A stretch of DNA of 64,000 nucleotides from ZC4RG17 sp036380875 (GTDB lineage Bacteria > Actinomycetota > Acidimicrobiia > Spongiisociales > ZC4RG35). Below are positions 16,093 to 25,947 of this stretch, in pieces; positions within the stretch are counted from its first letter, which is position 1; each line of letters opens with the position of its first letter. The stretch is taken from positions 40,530-104,529 of the forward strand of contig DASVDX010000101.1 of NCBI GenBank assembly GCA_036380875.1, in the 5' to 3' direction. The position numbers and the translations under genes were made by a program. The notes under the pieces were generated by a model. That model had not been told where the DNA came from and did no database searches. It saw nothing but the letters and a program-made list of their open reading frames with translations.

Positions 16093-17007
16093 ATGCGCGT
16101 CTCGACCCACGCTGCCCTGCCCGATGAGCGCAACGCCGATATCGAGATCTACATCGACGGCGAGTTCTATCCGCGGGAAGAGGCGAAGGTCTCGGTCTTC
16201 GACAGCGCCTTCCTGGTAGGCGACGGGATCTGGGAGGGGATCCGGCTCCACAAGGGACGTTTCGCCTTCCTCGACCGCCACCTCGACCGACTCTTCCAGG
16301 CGGCGGCCGCCACGCGGATCGACATCGGCATGACCCGTGAGGAGTTGACCGAGGCGCTGTACGCCACGGTGGAACGCAACAGCATGCACACCGACGTCCA
16401 CGTGCGCCTCATGGTCAGCCGGGGGACGAAGTCCACGCCCTCGCAGCATCCCGCCAACCTCGTCTCCGGGCCCACCGTGGTGATCATCGCCGAGCACAAG
16501 AAGGCCGACCCCGAGGTCATCCGCCGCGGCATCTCCCTCTTCACGGCGACGATCCGCAGGCCACCGCCCGACACCCTCGATCAGCGGCTCAACTGCCACT
16601 CGAAGCTCCACGAGGTGATCGCCCTCATCCAGGCCAACGAAGCCGGTGCCGACGAGGCGCTGATGCTCGACCCGACCGGGGCGGTCGCCACCTGCAACGC
16701 CACGAACTTCTTCATCGTGTCGAAGGGCGAGCTGTGGACTTCGACGGGCCACTACAACCTGGCCGGCATCACCCGGGGCGTGGTGCTGGAGGAGGCCCGC
16801 GCCGCCGGTATCCCCACCCACGAAGCACCGTTCTCTCTCACGGACGTGTATTCGGCCGATGAGGCATTCGTCACCGGGACGTTCGGCGGCATCACCCCCG
16901 TCCGTTCGGTCGACGGTAGGGAGATCGGCGCCGGTCGGGAAGGGCCGACGACTGCCAAGCTGCGCGAGCTGTACTACGCCGCGGTCGAGAGGTCGGTGAC
17001 GTCTTGA
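16093..17007 (+). CDS. class IV PLP aminotransferase-like protein, non-canonical lysine region
   Basis: This 304-residue protein has the fold-type IV layout of branched-chain and D-amino acid aminotransferases. DSAFLVGDGIWEGIR is in the first quarter, ADEALMLDPTG and CNATNFFIV lie in the centre, and GHYNLAGITRGVVLE and FVTGTFGGITPV follow. The segment that normally reads K-S-L-N or K-H-L-N reads Q-R-L-N-C-H-S-K, so the Schiff-base lysine position appears to be Gln, with another Lys five residues later. It may use the shifted lysine, or not be a standard transaminase. The next gene begins inside its stop and encodes a sulfotransferase-like P-loop protein. Confidence 0.8.
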   Translation: MRVSTHAALPDERNADIEIYIDGEFYPREEAKVSVFDSAFLVGDGIWEGIRLHKGRFAFLDRHLDRLFQAAAATRIDIGMTREELTEALYATVERNSMHTDVHVRLMVSRGTKSTPSQHPANLVSGPTVVIIAEHKKADPEVIRRGISLFTATIRRPPPDTLDQRLNCHSKLHEVIALIQANEAGADEALMLDPTGAVATCNATNFFIVSKGELWTSTGHYNLAGITRGVVLEEARAAGIPTHEAPFSLTDVYSADEAFVTGTFGGITPVRSVDGREIGAGREGPTTAKLRELYYAAVERSVTS

Positions 17008-17726
17008 GCGTCGTCCGCATCTCGTTGTGGTCAGGACCGAGAAACGTCTCCACCGCCCTCATGTACTCGTTCCGCCAGCGCTCCGACACGGCCGTGGTCG
17101 ACGAGCCCCTCTACGCCCACTACCTGGCGTCGAGCGGCGTGGATCACCCCGGCCGCGACGAGGTGCTCGCCACCCAGGACAACGACGGGGAGCGAGTGGT
17201 GCGCGATGTCATCCTCGGGCCGTCGATCCGTCCGGTGTTGTTCCTGAAGAACATGGCCCACCACCTGGCGGGCCTCGACTGGGCGTTCCTGGCCGAACTC
17301 CACAACGTGATCCTCACCCGCGAACCGGCGGAGATGCTCACCTCCTACATAAAGCAGGTCCCCGATCCCACCCTCGACGGGACGGGCCTGCCGATGCAGG
17401 TGCGTCTCCTGGATGCGATCCTCGACGAGGGCCAGGACCCTCTGGTCCTCGACTCCCGTCTCCTGCTCACGGATCCGCGGTCCGTGCTGTCCCAACTGTG
17501 CGAGCGAATCGGGATCCCGTTCGAGGAATCCATGCTCTCCTGGCCCGCCGGGCCAAAACCAGAAGACGGCGTGTGGGCGAAGTACTGGTACGACAGCGTC
17601 CACCGCTCGACCGGTTTCGCCCCATACCGACCCAAAGACGAGCCGGTGCCCGAGCGCCTCGCCCCTCTCCTCGCCCAGGCCCAGCCTCTCTATCAGCGCC
17701 TCGCCGCCTACGCCATCCACCCCTGA
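17004..17726 (+). CDS. sulfotransferase-like P-loop protein partnered with the aminotransferase
   Basis: This 240-residue protein starts ISLWSGPRNVSTALMYSF, which resembles the phosphosulfate-binding loop of sulfotransferases. Further on are LFLKNMAHHL, ILTREPAEMLTSY and a dimer-like LVLDSRLLLTDP. The later part (SQLCERIGIPFEESML, then WAKYWYDSVHRSTGF) also fits that family. The start is a TTG overlapping the aminotransferase stop as TTGA, so expression is coupled. From memory, plant BCAT-like proteins fuse these two domain types in one chain. The 3' end overlaps the convergent glycosyltransferase gene by 19 bases. The true donor and acceptor are unknown. Confidence 0.7.
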   Translation: MSVVRISLWSGPRNVSTALMYSFRQRSDTAVVDEPLYAHYLASSGVDHPGRDEVLATQDNDGERVVRDVILGPSIRPVLFLKNMAHHLAGLDWAFLAELHNVILTREPAEMLTSYIKQVPDPTLDGTGLPMQVRLLDAILDEGQDPLVLDSRLLLTDPRSVLSQLCERIGIPFEESMLSWPAGPKPEDGVWAKYWYDSVHRSTGFAPYRPKDEPVPERLAPLLAQAQPLYQRLAAYAIHP

Positions 17727-18820
17727 GCGGCCAGCGACTCCAGGGCTCGGCGGTAGCGGGACGCCATCTCGTCCCAGGAGTACCGCTTCATCTCGGGGGC
17801 GATCCGCCGGCCGATCTCCCTCGCTTCGTCCGGGTGGCTGATCACCCAGCGGAGCCTCTCGATGAGTTCGCCCGGCCCGTACAGACAGAGATCGCGGAAC
17901 GCCGCCGGCACGAGCTCCGGATAGGACAGGCGACGCGGGAGGACGGGAAAGCTGCCGGCGGCCATCGCCTCCACCACGGACACACCGAAGAACTCCTGGA
18001 GGGCGGTCGAGACGACCACGTCGGCAGCGAGGAGGTGGCGGCGGTAGTCGTCGGTTTCCAAGTATCCCATGTGGACGATCCGATCGGGGTGGCGGCGAGC
18101 GGCTTCGGCGAACTCGTCCGGCTGCTGGCGGAAGTTCTCGCCGCACACCACGACCTCGAACTCGCCTCCCTCGGCGGCGAGACGGTCGACGGCGTCGAAG
18201 AAGGCGACCGGGTCCTTGTCGTGCTCCCACCGGTGGTTCCAGATGATTCGCACCGGGCCTGCCCGCCGGGGCATGTCCCTCGGAATCCACGACAGGTCCA
18301 CTCCGACCTCGAGCACCTCACTCTTGTCCCGCACCCGGTCGACGAGGTGCTCATGGGTGAAATCGGGGAAATGGCGCAACAGTTTTCCGATCTCGGCGAA
18401 GAAGACGTCGTAGTGGTAGGTCGAATTGAAGAAGACCCGGTCGGCAGCCAGGGCGGACATCCAGTTCGTGAACGCGAAGTGGAGATCGGGCGCCATCTGC
18501 GGCGAGTCCGGGTACGTGAGCTGGGTCTCGTGGAAGTAGAGCGCGAGCGGCACGTCCCCCAGATGGGGACGGGCGAAGGTCCGGAACGCCGCCACGTCGA
18601 GCATGTCCGAAACGACGACCACCTCGGGGCGGGAGCGGAGATCGGCGCACCGCTCCGCCAACGTCACAGCTGCCCCCCGCATTCGCCACTTCCACCACCG
18701 AGCGGGGAGTGTGAGCAACTCGACGGGCAGCCCGACGTGGTCGCGGATCCCCTCCGCCCACACCCGATGGGAGCCTCCGAAGTAGGGCTCGACGACGAGC
18801 ACCGAGCCGGGTCGGCTCAC
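17708..18820 (-). CDS. tRNA-queuosine alpha-mannosyltransferase homologue (GTDC1/QTMAN-like)
   Basis: This 370-residue GT4-type glycosyltransferase has the DUF3524 N-terminal domain: VVEPYFGGSHR at about residue 9, then LPARWWKWRMRGAA, and LYFHETQLTYP at about 120. The GT4 donor half has IIWNHRWEHDKDP-like and FGVSVVEAMAAGSFPVLP motifs. This combination matches animal GTDC1, which adds mannose to queuosine in tRNA-Asp. It starts inside the end of recR with a four-base overlap. Whether the bacterial protein acts on queuosine is inference, and no queuosine synthesis gene is in the window. Confidence 0.8.
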   Translation of the reverse strand: MSRPGSVLVVEPYFGGSHRVWAEGIRDHVGLPVELLTLPARWWKWRMRGAAVTLAERCADLRSRPEVVVVSDMLDVAAFRTFARPHLGDVPLALYFHETQLTYPDSPQMAPDLHFAFTNWMSALAADRVFFNSTYHYDVFFAEIGKLLRHFPDFTHEHLVDRVRDKSEVLEVGVDLSWIPRDMPRRAGPVRIIWNHRWEHDKDPVAFFDAVDRLAAEGGEFEVVVCGENFRQQPDEFAEAARRHPDRIVHMGYLETDDYRRHLLAADVVVSTALQEFFGVSVVEAMAAGSFPVLPRRLSYPELVPAAFRDLCLYGPGELIERLRWVISHPDEAREIGRRIAPEMKRYSWDEMASRYRRALESLAAQGWMA

Positions 18821-19410
18821 AACTCCATGCGTCCGGCCAAGGCGCGGCCGAGTGTCAGTTCGTCGGCGTAGTCGAGATCCCCGCCGACCGGAAGCCCCGA
18901 AGCGAGCCTGGTCACCTTGACCCCGAGCGGCTTGAACTCTCTCGCCAGGTACATGGCGGTGGCATCGCCTTCCATCGTCGGGTTGGTGGCGGCGATGATC
19001 TCGGTGATCTGCTCGTCAGCGACCCGGTCCTTCAACTCGGCGAAGCGGAGTTGGTCTGGTCCGACGCCGTTGATCGGGGAGATGGCCCCGCCGAGCACGT
19101 GGTAACGGCCCCGGAACTCCTGGGTGCGCTCCACGACGGGGATGTCCTGGGGCCGCTCGACCACGCACACGATGTGAGGATCGCGACGCGGGTCGAGGCA
19201 GATGGCGCATTCCTCCCCGCCGGTCATGTTGAAGCAGCGACGGCAAGGGCGCACCTGCTCACGCATCTGGACGATCGACTCCGCCAGACGCCGGGCATCG
19301 ACCTCGTCGACCGCCAGAAGATGGAAGGCGAGCCTCTGGGCCGTCTTCCGCCCGATCCCCGGAAGCCTCGACAGCTCGTCGACGACGCGCTGGACGGGTC
19401 CCTCGAACAT
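18817..19410 (-). CDS. recR: recombination mediator RecR
   Basis: This 197-residue protein has an N-terminal helix-hairpin-helix (LSRLPGIGRKTAQRLAFHLL), a C4 zinc finger (CRRCFNMTGGEECAICLD), and a Toprim domain with CVVERPQDIPVVE. It helps load RecA at gaps with RecF/RecO. It overlaps ybaB by one base and lies downstream of dnaX, the widespread dnaX-ybaB-recR order. Confidence 0.97.
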   Translation of the reverse strand: MFEGPVQRVVDELSRLPGIGRKTAQRLAFHLLAVDEVDARRLAESIVQMREQVRPCRRCFNMTGGEECAICLDPRRDPHIVCVVERPQDIPVVERTQEFRGRYHVLGGAISPINGVGPDQLRFAELKDRVADEQITEIIAATNPTMEGDATAMYLAREFKPLGVKVTRLASGLPVGGDLDYADELTLGRALAGRMEL

Positions 19411-19733
19411 CAGCCGAACAGGCCGCCCAGGTCGAGTCCTCCGGTGAGCCCGCCGAGTTGATCGCCGGCGGCATCTGCCGCCGCCTTCATCGCCTGGTTC
19501 ACGGCGGCGACGATCAGATCCTGGAGCATCTCTACGTCGTCGGGATCGGCCACGGACGGGTCGATCGCCACCTCCAGCAGCTCCTGTGCTCCCGACACGA
19601 CGGCGGTCACCACCCCACCCCCGGCCGAGCCTTCGAACCGCTGGGCGGCGAGCTCCTGCTGCGCGGCGGCGAGCTGTTCTTGCATCTTCTGGGCCTGCTG
19701 GATCAGCTGGCGCATGTCCGGTGGGCGATTCAT
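19410..19733 (-). CDS. ybaB: YbaB/EbfC nucleoid-associated protein
   Basis: This 107-residue protein has the family core: QQAQKMQEQLAAAQQELAAQ, then VTAVVSGAQELLEVAIDPSV, and an Ala-rich helical end. It forms dimers that bind DNA and is usually encoded between dnaX and recR, as here. A Gly-rich tail (LGGLTGGLDLGGLFG) ends the protein. Confidence 0.93.
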   Translation of the reverse strand: MNRPPDMRQLIQQAQKMQEQLAAAQQELAAQRFEGSAGGGVVTAVVSGAQELLEVAIDPSVADPDDVEMLQDLIVAAVNQAMKAAADAAGDQLGGLTGGLDLGGLFG

Positions 19734-19797
19734 GTGGATATCCCGCGTCGAGAGATCCCCAGGCTAGTTGCCCGGGGAGGGTTCCCCAGGCTACCTG

Positions 19798-21528
19798 TCA
19801 GTCGATCTCGTCCTCTTCGACCACCTCGGCCCCCAACTCCTGTTCGAGGAGCTTGGTGGGGTCGATCTCGGTGGCCGGCTCCTCGAATAGCTGCTCGGCG
19901 GCGAGGTCGATCTCTTCGACGTCGTCGGCCTGAGCGCCGCCCTCGCCGTCCGGGGCTGCGAAGCGAACGGAGACGGGCCGACCCAGGAGGTCGCTGGCCC
20001 GGGTGGCCACGACTTTCGCCACCGCCGGGTCCTCCTGGAGCTGCACGAGATGGAACTCGTGGGGAACGTGGAGGATGATCGTGGCGTTCTCGGTGCCACC
20101 GGGTATCACCTCCCGGAACAGCGCCCACCGGCGGGACCCGAGAACGTCGCGGAGACTGCCGAACAAGCTGGGCCAGATCTCCTGGAGTTGGGCGAACTGG
20201 AGCGGAGGATCGCCCGAACTCTCCTGCCGGGCGGGTTCCGTCTCGGGGGCGGGAGCTCCCGGTGCCGGCTCTTCCTTCTGCTCTGGCGCTTCCTCTGTGA
20301 GAAGCGGCGCCGGGCGCTCCGGAGCCGACTGCGCCTCCGCCGGAGCGGCGCTGGCGGCTGTCATCGCGCTGAGGCTCTCGATGCGCTTCTCGAGGCGTCC
20401 GATCCGGGCGGCGAGAGCGTCCGGGTCGGCCGTCACCTCAGGGCGGGTGAGCTTGATCAGCGCCAGCTCGGTCATCAGCCGCTCCTCGCGGCCTTCCCGC
20501 AGGCGGATCAGCGCCTCCCCCAGGACGTCGACCGCCCGCAGCACCTCGGCGGCGGGCAGTGTGGCCGCCGCCTTTCGCCACATGTCGAGCACATCGGTGG
20601 GCTCGTCGGCGATCTCCTCGAGGTTCGGGGCGTAGTGAGCGAGGAAGACTCCCCGGAAGAAGGCCACTCCCTCGGCCACGAACCGACGCAGATCGACGCC
20701 GTCGCCGGCCAGTTCGGCGATGAGATGGAGAGCGGAAGTGGCGTCGTGGTTGGCCACGGCATCGACCAAGCGGCTGTAGGCCTCGGAGTCGGCGAGTCCC
20801 AGAGCCCGGCGGACCGAAGCGACGTCCACGGTGCGGTTGCCGAGTGCGGCCACCTGCTCCAGGAGGCTGAGCGAATCGCGGGCCGAGCCGGAGGCGTGGC
20901 GGGCGATGGCGATGAGGGCGCTCGGATCGGCCTTGTATCCCTCCATATCGGCGATCCGGCCCAGATGGGCGGCGAGGGCCTCGATCGGGATGGGGTGGAA
21001 GTCGAACCGCTGGCTGCGCGACCTGATCGTGTCCAGCAGCTTGTAGGGCTCGGTGGTAGCGAGCACGAAATGCACGTGCTCGGGCGGCTCCTCCAGCGTC
21101 TTCAGCAGGGCGTTCCCTGCCGCCTTCGAGAGCATGTGCGCCTCGTCCAGGATGAAGACCCGCTTCGACCCGGCCTGCGAGGCGACGGTTGTGACCGAGA
21201 CCCGGATGTCGCGGATGTCCTCCACCGAGTTGTGGCTGGCGGCGTCGAGTTCCATCACGTCCAGCGAAGATCCGTCGGTGATGGCGACGCAGGTCTCGCA
21301 TTCGTTGCAGGGTGACCCGTCGGGGTTGCGGTTCTGGCAGTTCAGCGCCTTGGCGAGGATGCGGGCGGTGGTCGTCTTGCCGGTGCCGCGGGGACCGGCG
21401 AACAGATAGGCATGGGCCACCCGGCCTTCGGCCACCTCGCGGGCGAGCGTCGAGGTGACGTGGGCCTGACCGACGACGTCGTCGAATGTCTGGGGCCGGT
21501 ACTTGCGGTAGAGCGCCTGGTACTCCAT
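19798..21528 (-). CDS. dnaX: DNA polymerase III subunits gamma/tau
   Basis: This 576-residue clamp-loader ATPase has the Walker A motif GPRGTGKTTTARI (about residue 45), a zinc-binding cysteine set (CQNRNPDGSPCNECETC), Walker B FILDEAHML, sensor VLATTEP, and an SRSQRFDF arginine-finger segment. Residues 380-460 are a Pro/Ala/Glu-rich linker, and the last 110 residues fit the tau C-terminal region. No slippery A-run for programmed gamma production was seen. The start ATG 21528 sits at the conserved YQALYRKYRP. Confidence 0.95.
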   Translation of the reverse strand: MEYQALYRKYRPQTFDDVVGQAHVTSTLAREVAEGRVAHAYLFAGPRGTGKTTTARILAKALNCQNRNPDGSPCNECETCVAITDGSSLDVMELDAASHNSVEDIRDIRVSVTTVASQAGSKRVFILDEAHMLSKAAGNALLKTLEEPPEHVHFVLATTEPYKLLDTIRSRSQRFDFHPIPIEALAAHLGRIADMEGYKADPSALIAIARHASGSARDSLSLLEQVAALGNRTVDVASVRRALGLADSEAYSRLVDAVANHDATSALHLIAELAGDGVDLRRFVAEGVAFFRGVFLAHYAPNLEEIADEPTDVLDMWRKAAATLPAAEVLRAVDVLGEALIRLREGREERLMTELALIKLTRPEVTADPDALAARIGRLEKRIESLSAMTAASAAPAEAQSAPERPAPLLTEEAPEQKEEPAPGAPAPETEPARQESSGDPPLQFAQLQEIWPSLFGSLRDVLGSRRWALFREVIPGGTENATIILHVPHEFHLVQLQEDPAVAKVVATRASDLLGRPVSVRFAAPDGEGGAQADDVEEIDLAAEQLFEEPATEIDPTKLLEQELGAEVVEEDEID

Positions 21529-21662
21529 GCACCCACGACGGTACCGGCCCGTAGAGACGATCGGGAAGAGAGATGCAGAATGCTGGTGGGCCGGATTTCG
21601 CGTTCAACGGAAAATCCGCCTCGGCGCTCACGTTCACCTGGTCGGCGGTCGATACTGGAGTG

Positions 21663-22444
<782 letters not shown>

Positions 22445-22469
<25 letters not shown>

Positions 22470-24049
22470 AGGCCCGCCTGTTCTGGAACGGGATCCGAGC
22501 CGACCGGCAGCGTCGCATCGGGTTGCCCCTGATCGCCGCCCTCGTGACTTGGCTCGCCTGGACCCTCGTCACTGCCCACATCGACCAGCTGACCACACTC
22601 GAGGGCACCGCCCGCAACGAATACCTGGCCTGGGCGGCTCTCGTCATCTTCGTCGCCTGGGTGGCGCTCCCCGTGGTCATCTTCCCCCTCGACGAGAACA
22701 TCGACCCCCAGCAACTCGCCACCTTGCCGATTCCCCGGCCGCGCCTCGTCGCCGGGCTGATCGCCGCCGGCCTCGTCTCGGTGCCGATCATCGCCCTCGT
22801 CGCCGTCGTGGGCTCCACTGTCGCCCACCGGGCCGGTTCGAACCTCGCTTCGGTGATTTCCCTCCCCGCCGCCGCCATCTTCGTCGTCATGGCGGTCGCC
22901 GGCTCGCAGGGGTTCACGACGCTGATGTCGGCGGTACTCCATTCCCGACGGGGCCGTGACCTGGCTGTGTTCGTGATCATGGGGATCGGCCTCGCCAGCT
23001 TCGGGGGCTACCAGCTCGTGCGCACCACCGTCGATCAGATGGGCGTGGCCACCGCTGCGCTCTCCCATCCACTCGACTACCTGTGGTGGCTGGTCCCCCC
23101 CGTCGCCCCGGCTCATGCGGTGACGGCAGCATGGGACGGTCGGTGGCTCGAGGCCGTCGTCGCGGTGGTCGTTGCCTTGGCCTGGACTCTGCTCATCGTG
23201 GTCGGCTGGGAGCGCGTGCTCCGCTGGCTTCTCGTCACCCCCCGCCAGGAATCCGCGCCGGCCACGGCTCGGCGCAAGGTCGGGTTCTCACGCGGCCGAT
23301 GGGAGGTGCCGTTCATCGTCGCCCGCAAGGAACTGCGCTTCTACCTGCGGGACCCGCGCCAGAGGCTGGTGTGGACCGGGACCGTCATCTTCGTGGGCCT
23401 GGCCATCGCCGCCATCGTCGTGGGCTCCGACGGCTTCGCCCGGTTCCGCGACCGCGACTGGTTGCCGATGGTCGCCCCGGTGCTGGTGCTCATGGTCGGC
23501 CTGCCCATCGCCCTCAACCAGTTCGGCTGGGAGAGGAACGCCGCCTCCTACCTGTTCGCTCTGCCTGCCCGGCCTCGGGCTGTGATCGTCGGCAAGAACC
23601 TGGCGGCCATGACCGGCCTCCTCGTCGAAACCCTCTTCCTCGGCACCCTCCTCGCCTGGTTCTCGTCGAGTTGGCGATGGATGCCCCTTCTGCTGCCGGT
23701 GGCGCTCGGCACCATCTGCTGTCTCCTCGCGGTCGGCAACATCGTTTCGATCCTGACGCCGCTGCGACTGCCCCGGGAAGGAACCGACATGTTCGCCCAG
23801 GCGACGGAACAAGGCCTTCTGGCCCTGCTCAGCCAGGTGATCTCGTTCTTCACCATCGGGCTCTTGCTCGTCCTCCCCGCCTCCTTCACGGTCCTCACCG
23901 TCGACTTCGGCCACGTGATCTCCCCCTGGGTGACCGGCGCCTTCGCCATCGGCTGGGGCGCGTTCTGGTACGCCCTCTCGTTGGGAGTGTCCGGCTGGCT
24001 CCTGCACCGCCGAGTCCCCGAAGTGGTCGGCTGGGTGCAGGTCTACTGA
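22445..24049 (+). CDS. ABC-2 exporter permease subunit
   Basis: This is a 534-residue membrane protein with about 11-12 hydrophobic segments. Two halves are joined by a cytosolic stretch around residue 265 that ends in FIVARKELRFYLRDPRQRLV, typical of ABC-2 permeases. ATG 22445 has GAGGAGAAG upstream and overlaps the ATPase gene by 25 bases. The two form an exporter, and the cargo cannot be named. Confidence 0.85.
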
Positions 24050-24059
24050 ACGCATCTCC

Positions 24060-24065
24060 TACGCT
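24060..24065 (+). promoter_or_regulatory. -10 hexamer TACGCT ahead of the nucleotidase gene
   Basis: It lies 7 nt before ATG 24073, with no ribosome binding site. Confidence 0.5.
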
Positions 24066-24072
24066 GCCTCTG

Positions 24073-24696
24073 ATGCGCCTGGGGATCGACCTGGACGGCG
24101 TCGTCGCCGACTTCAACTCAGGATGGATCAGCCGTTACAACGCGGAGTTCGGGACCGACATCCCGTTCGACGCGGTGCAGTCGTGGGACGCCATCCCCTC
24201 CCTCACCCACTTCCGCCACATGGGCGAGTTCTGGAAGTGGGCCCAGGACCACGACGGCCACAGCATGTTCCGCCACCTCGAGCCGTACCCGGGCGCGATC
24301 GAGGCCTTGTGGTGGCTCGCCCGCCAAGGCAACCACATCGTGATCCTCACCACCAAGCCGCACTGGGCGATACACGACACCTACGAGTGGATCGCCGAGC
24401 ACCGCCTCCCCACGCGCGAAGTGCACATCCTCGACCGGAAATGGGAAGTCGACTGCGACATCTACCTCGAGGACGCCCCGCACAACCTGGAAGAACTCGT
24501 CGCTCGCCGGCCCAACCGGGTCGTCGCCCGATACGTGCGGCCCTGGAACCACCCGGTGGAGGGCACAGTCGACATCGCCAGCTGGGAGGACTTCAAGCGC
24601 TTGGTGGAAGCAACCGGTGATGGCGGGCCGTACTCTGGTGCCGCCGGGAGAGGCCAAGCCTCTCCCGATGGACGAGATCAAGGAGACTCGAAGTGA
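24073..24696 (+). CDS. HAD-superfamily 5'(3')-nucleotidase (NT5C-like)
   Basis: This 207-residue protein starts LGIDLDGVVADFN, the HAD nucleophile motif, followed by HIVILTTKPHW (motif II) and DIYLEDAPHNLEEL (motif IV). That set is typical of the deoxyribonucleotidase/NT5C family, which removes phosphate from (deoxy)nucleoside monophosphates. The last 20 residues are low-complexity (SGAAGRGQASPDGRD). It overlaps the PhnD gene by four bases, which ties nucleotide dephosphorylation to the phosphorus uptake system. Confidence 0.82.
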   Translation: MRLGIDLDGVVADFNSGWISRYNAEFGTDIPFDAVQSWDAIPSLTHFRHMGEFWKWAQDHDGHSMFRHLEPYPGAIEALWWLARQGNHIVILTTKPHWAIHDTYEWIAEHRLPTREVHILDRKWEVDCDIYLEDAPHNLEELVARRPNRVVARYVRPWNHPVEGTVDIASWEDFKRLVEATGDGGPYSGAAGRGQASPDGRDQGDSK

Positions 24697-25820
24697 AACA
24701 CACTCGTTGGTTGGCCCTACTCGGGGCCCTGGCTCTCGTGCTCGCCGCCTGTGGCGGTGGCGACGGCGACTCCACGACGACCGCCGGAGCGGACACCACG
24801 GCCGCCCCGACGGAAACGACTCCGGAGACGACCGCTCCCACCGAAACGACCGTGACGGAGACCACGGCCGGAGGTGAGGCGTCGGTCGGTACGGCCGACA
24901 ACCCGATCCAGGTGCTGTTCGTGCCTTCCGTCTCGGCCGATGAGATCGTCGCCGGTGGCGAACTCCTGGCAGAGGCGCTGAAGACGGCAACCGGGCTCGA
25001 GTTCGAGGTCGAGGTGCCGGCTTCCTACGCCGCCACCGTCGAGGAGATCTGCGCCAACCCGGAGGTCAGCATCGGCATGATCCCCGCCCAGGCCTACATC
25101 CTCGGCAACGAGTTGTGCGGCATGGAGGCGGCTCTCAAGGCGGAGCGGTTCGGCTACACCGAATATTGGGCTCAGTACCTGGTCGCCCGCGATTCCGACT
25201 TCCAGTCGCTCGAGGATCTGAACGGTGCCTCCTGGGCGTACCCGGACCCCGGCTCGACCTCCGGCTACCTGTTCCCCTCCGGGCAGCTGCAGTCCCTGGG
25301 CGTGGAGTGGGGTGAAGAGCTCGAGGCCGGCAGCCACGACGGCGCGGTCCGGGCCGTGTACCAGGGAGAAACCGACTTCGGCACCTCCTTCTACTCGCCC
25401 TACACGGACCTCGAGGGCAACGGCGCCTGGGATGGCGACGTGAACAATGCCGACGTGCCCGACCCCGACTCTTGCGCCATCAACGACGACGGCGAGATCC
25501 AGTGCGGCGACTACATCGTCCAGGACGCCCGTCGCAACCTGCGGGAAGAGTTCCCGGACGTCGTCCAGAAGGTCCGCATCCTCGCCGTGTCCGATCCCAT
25601 CCCCAACGACGGGGTGGTGTTCGGGCCCGACTTCCCCGACGACCTGCAGGAGCAGATCACCCAAGCCCTGCTCGACTACGCCCAGAACGACCCTGAAGGC
25701 TTCGCCACCGCCTTCGATGCCTACAGCTGGGACGCGCTGGCGGAGACGAGCGATGCCGACTACGACTCGGTGCGCCAGATCATCCAGACGCTGGGGATCA
25801 CCATCGAGGACCTCGGCTGA
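24693..25820 (+). CDS. phnD: phosphonate/phosphate-type ABC transporter substrate-binding lipoprotein
   Basis: This 375-residue lipoprotein has a signal peptide ending LALVLAACGG (lipobox Cys about 20), then a Thr/Glu/Pro-rich linker to about 65. The PhnD fold follows: IQVLFVPSVSADEIVAGGEL, NPEVSIGMIPAQAYIL and WAYPDPGSTSGYLFPS, the last being a ligand loop of the family. It starts at a GTG with AAGGAG upstream. The ligand may be a phosphonate, phosphite or another phosphorylated compound. Confidence 0.88.
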   Translation: MKHTRWLALLGALALVLAACGGGDGDSTTTAGADTTAAPTETTPETTAPTETTVTETTAGGEASVGTADNPIQVLFVPSVSADEIVAGGELLAEALKTATGLEFEVEVPASYAATVEEICANPEVSIGMIPAQAYILGNELCGMEAALKAERFGYTEYWAQYLVARDSDFQSLEDLNGASWAYPDPGSTSGYLFPSGQLQSLGVEWGEELEAGSHDGAVRAVYQGETDFGTSFYSPYTDLEGNGAWDGDVNNADVPDPDSCAINDDGEIQCGDYIVQDARRNLREEFPDVVQKVRILAVSDPIPNDGVVFGPDFPDDLQEQITQALLDYAQNDPEGFATAFDAYSWDALAETSDADYDSVRQIIQTLGITIEDLG

Positions 25821-25860
25821 GTCTCGACCGGTCCGGCCACCGGACCATGTCGGACGATCA

Positions 25861-25896
25861 CTGCGGGCCCTGCACGACGAAGTGCAGGGCCCGCAG
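25861..25896 (+). terminator. terminator-like hairpin between phnD and phnC
   Basis: A perfect 15-bp stem (25861-25875 with 25882-25896) has the loop GACGAA. A new promoter hexamer follows at 25933. The abundant binding protein may thus be expressed on its own message, with partial readthrough to phnC. Confidence 0.75.
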
Positions 25897-25932
25897 CTCG
25901 TCCGAGCCCAACACGCCTTTCGGACACCTCGC

Positions 25933-25938
25933 TACCGT
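25933..25938 (+). promoter_or_regulatory. -10 hexamer TACCGT ahead of phnC
   Basis: It lies 9 nt before ATG 25948, behind the phnD hairpin. Confidence 0.5.
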
Positions 25939-25947
25939 TCTGTACGG

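Noticed and set aside
21529..21662. possible SRP RNA (ffs) next to dnaX
   Set aside because: ffs is often found near dnaX, but the conserved GGAAGG/AGCA loop region of SRP RNA is not present here or in the other gaps inspected.
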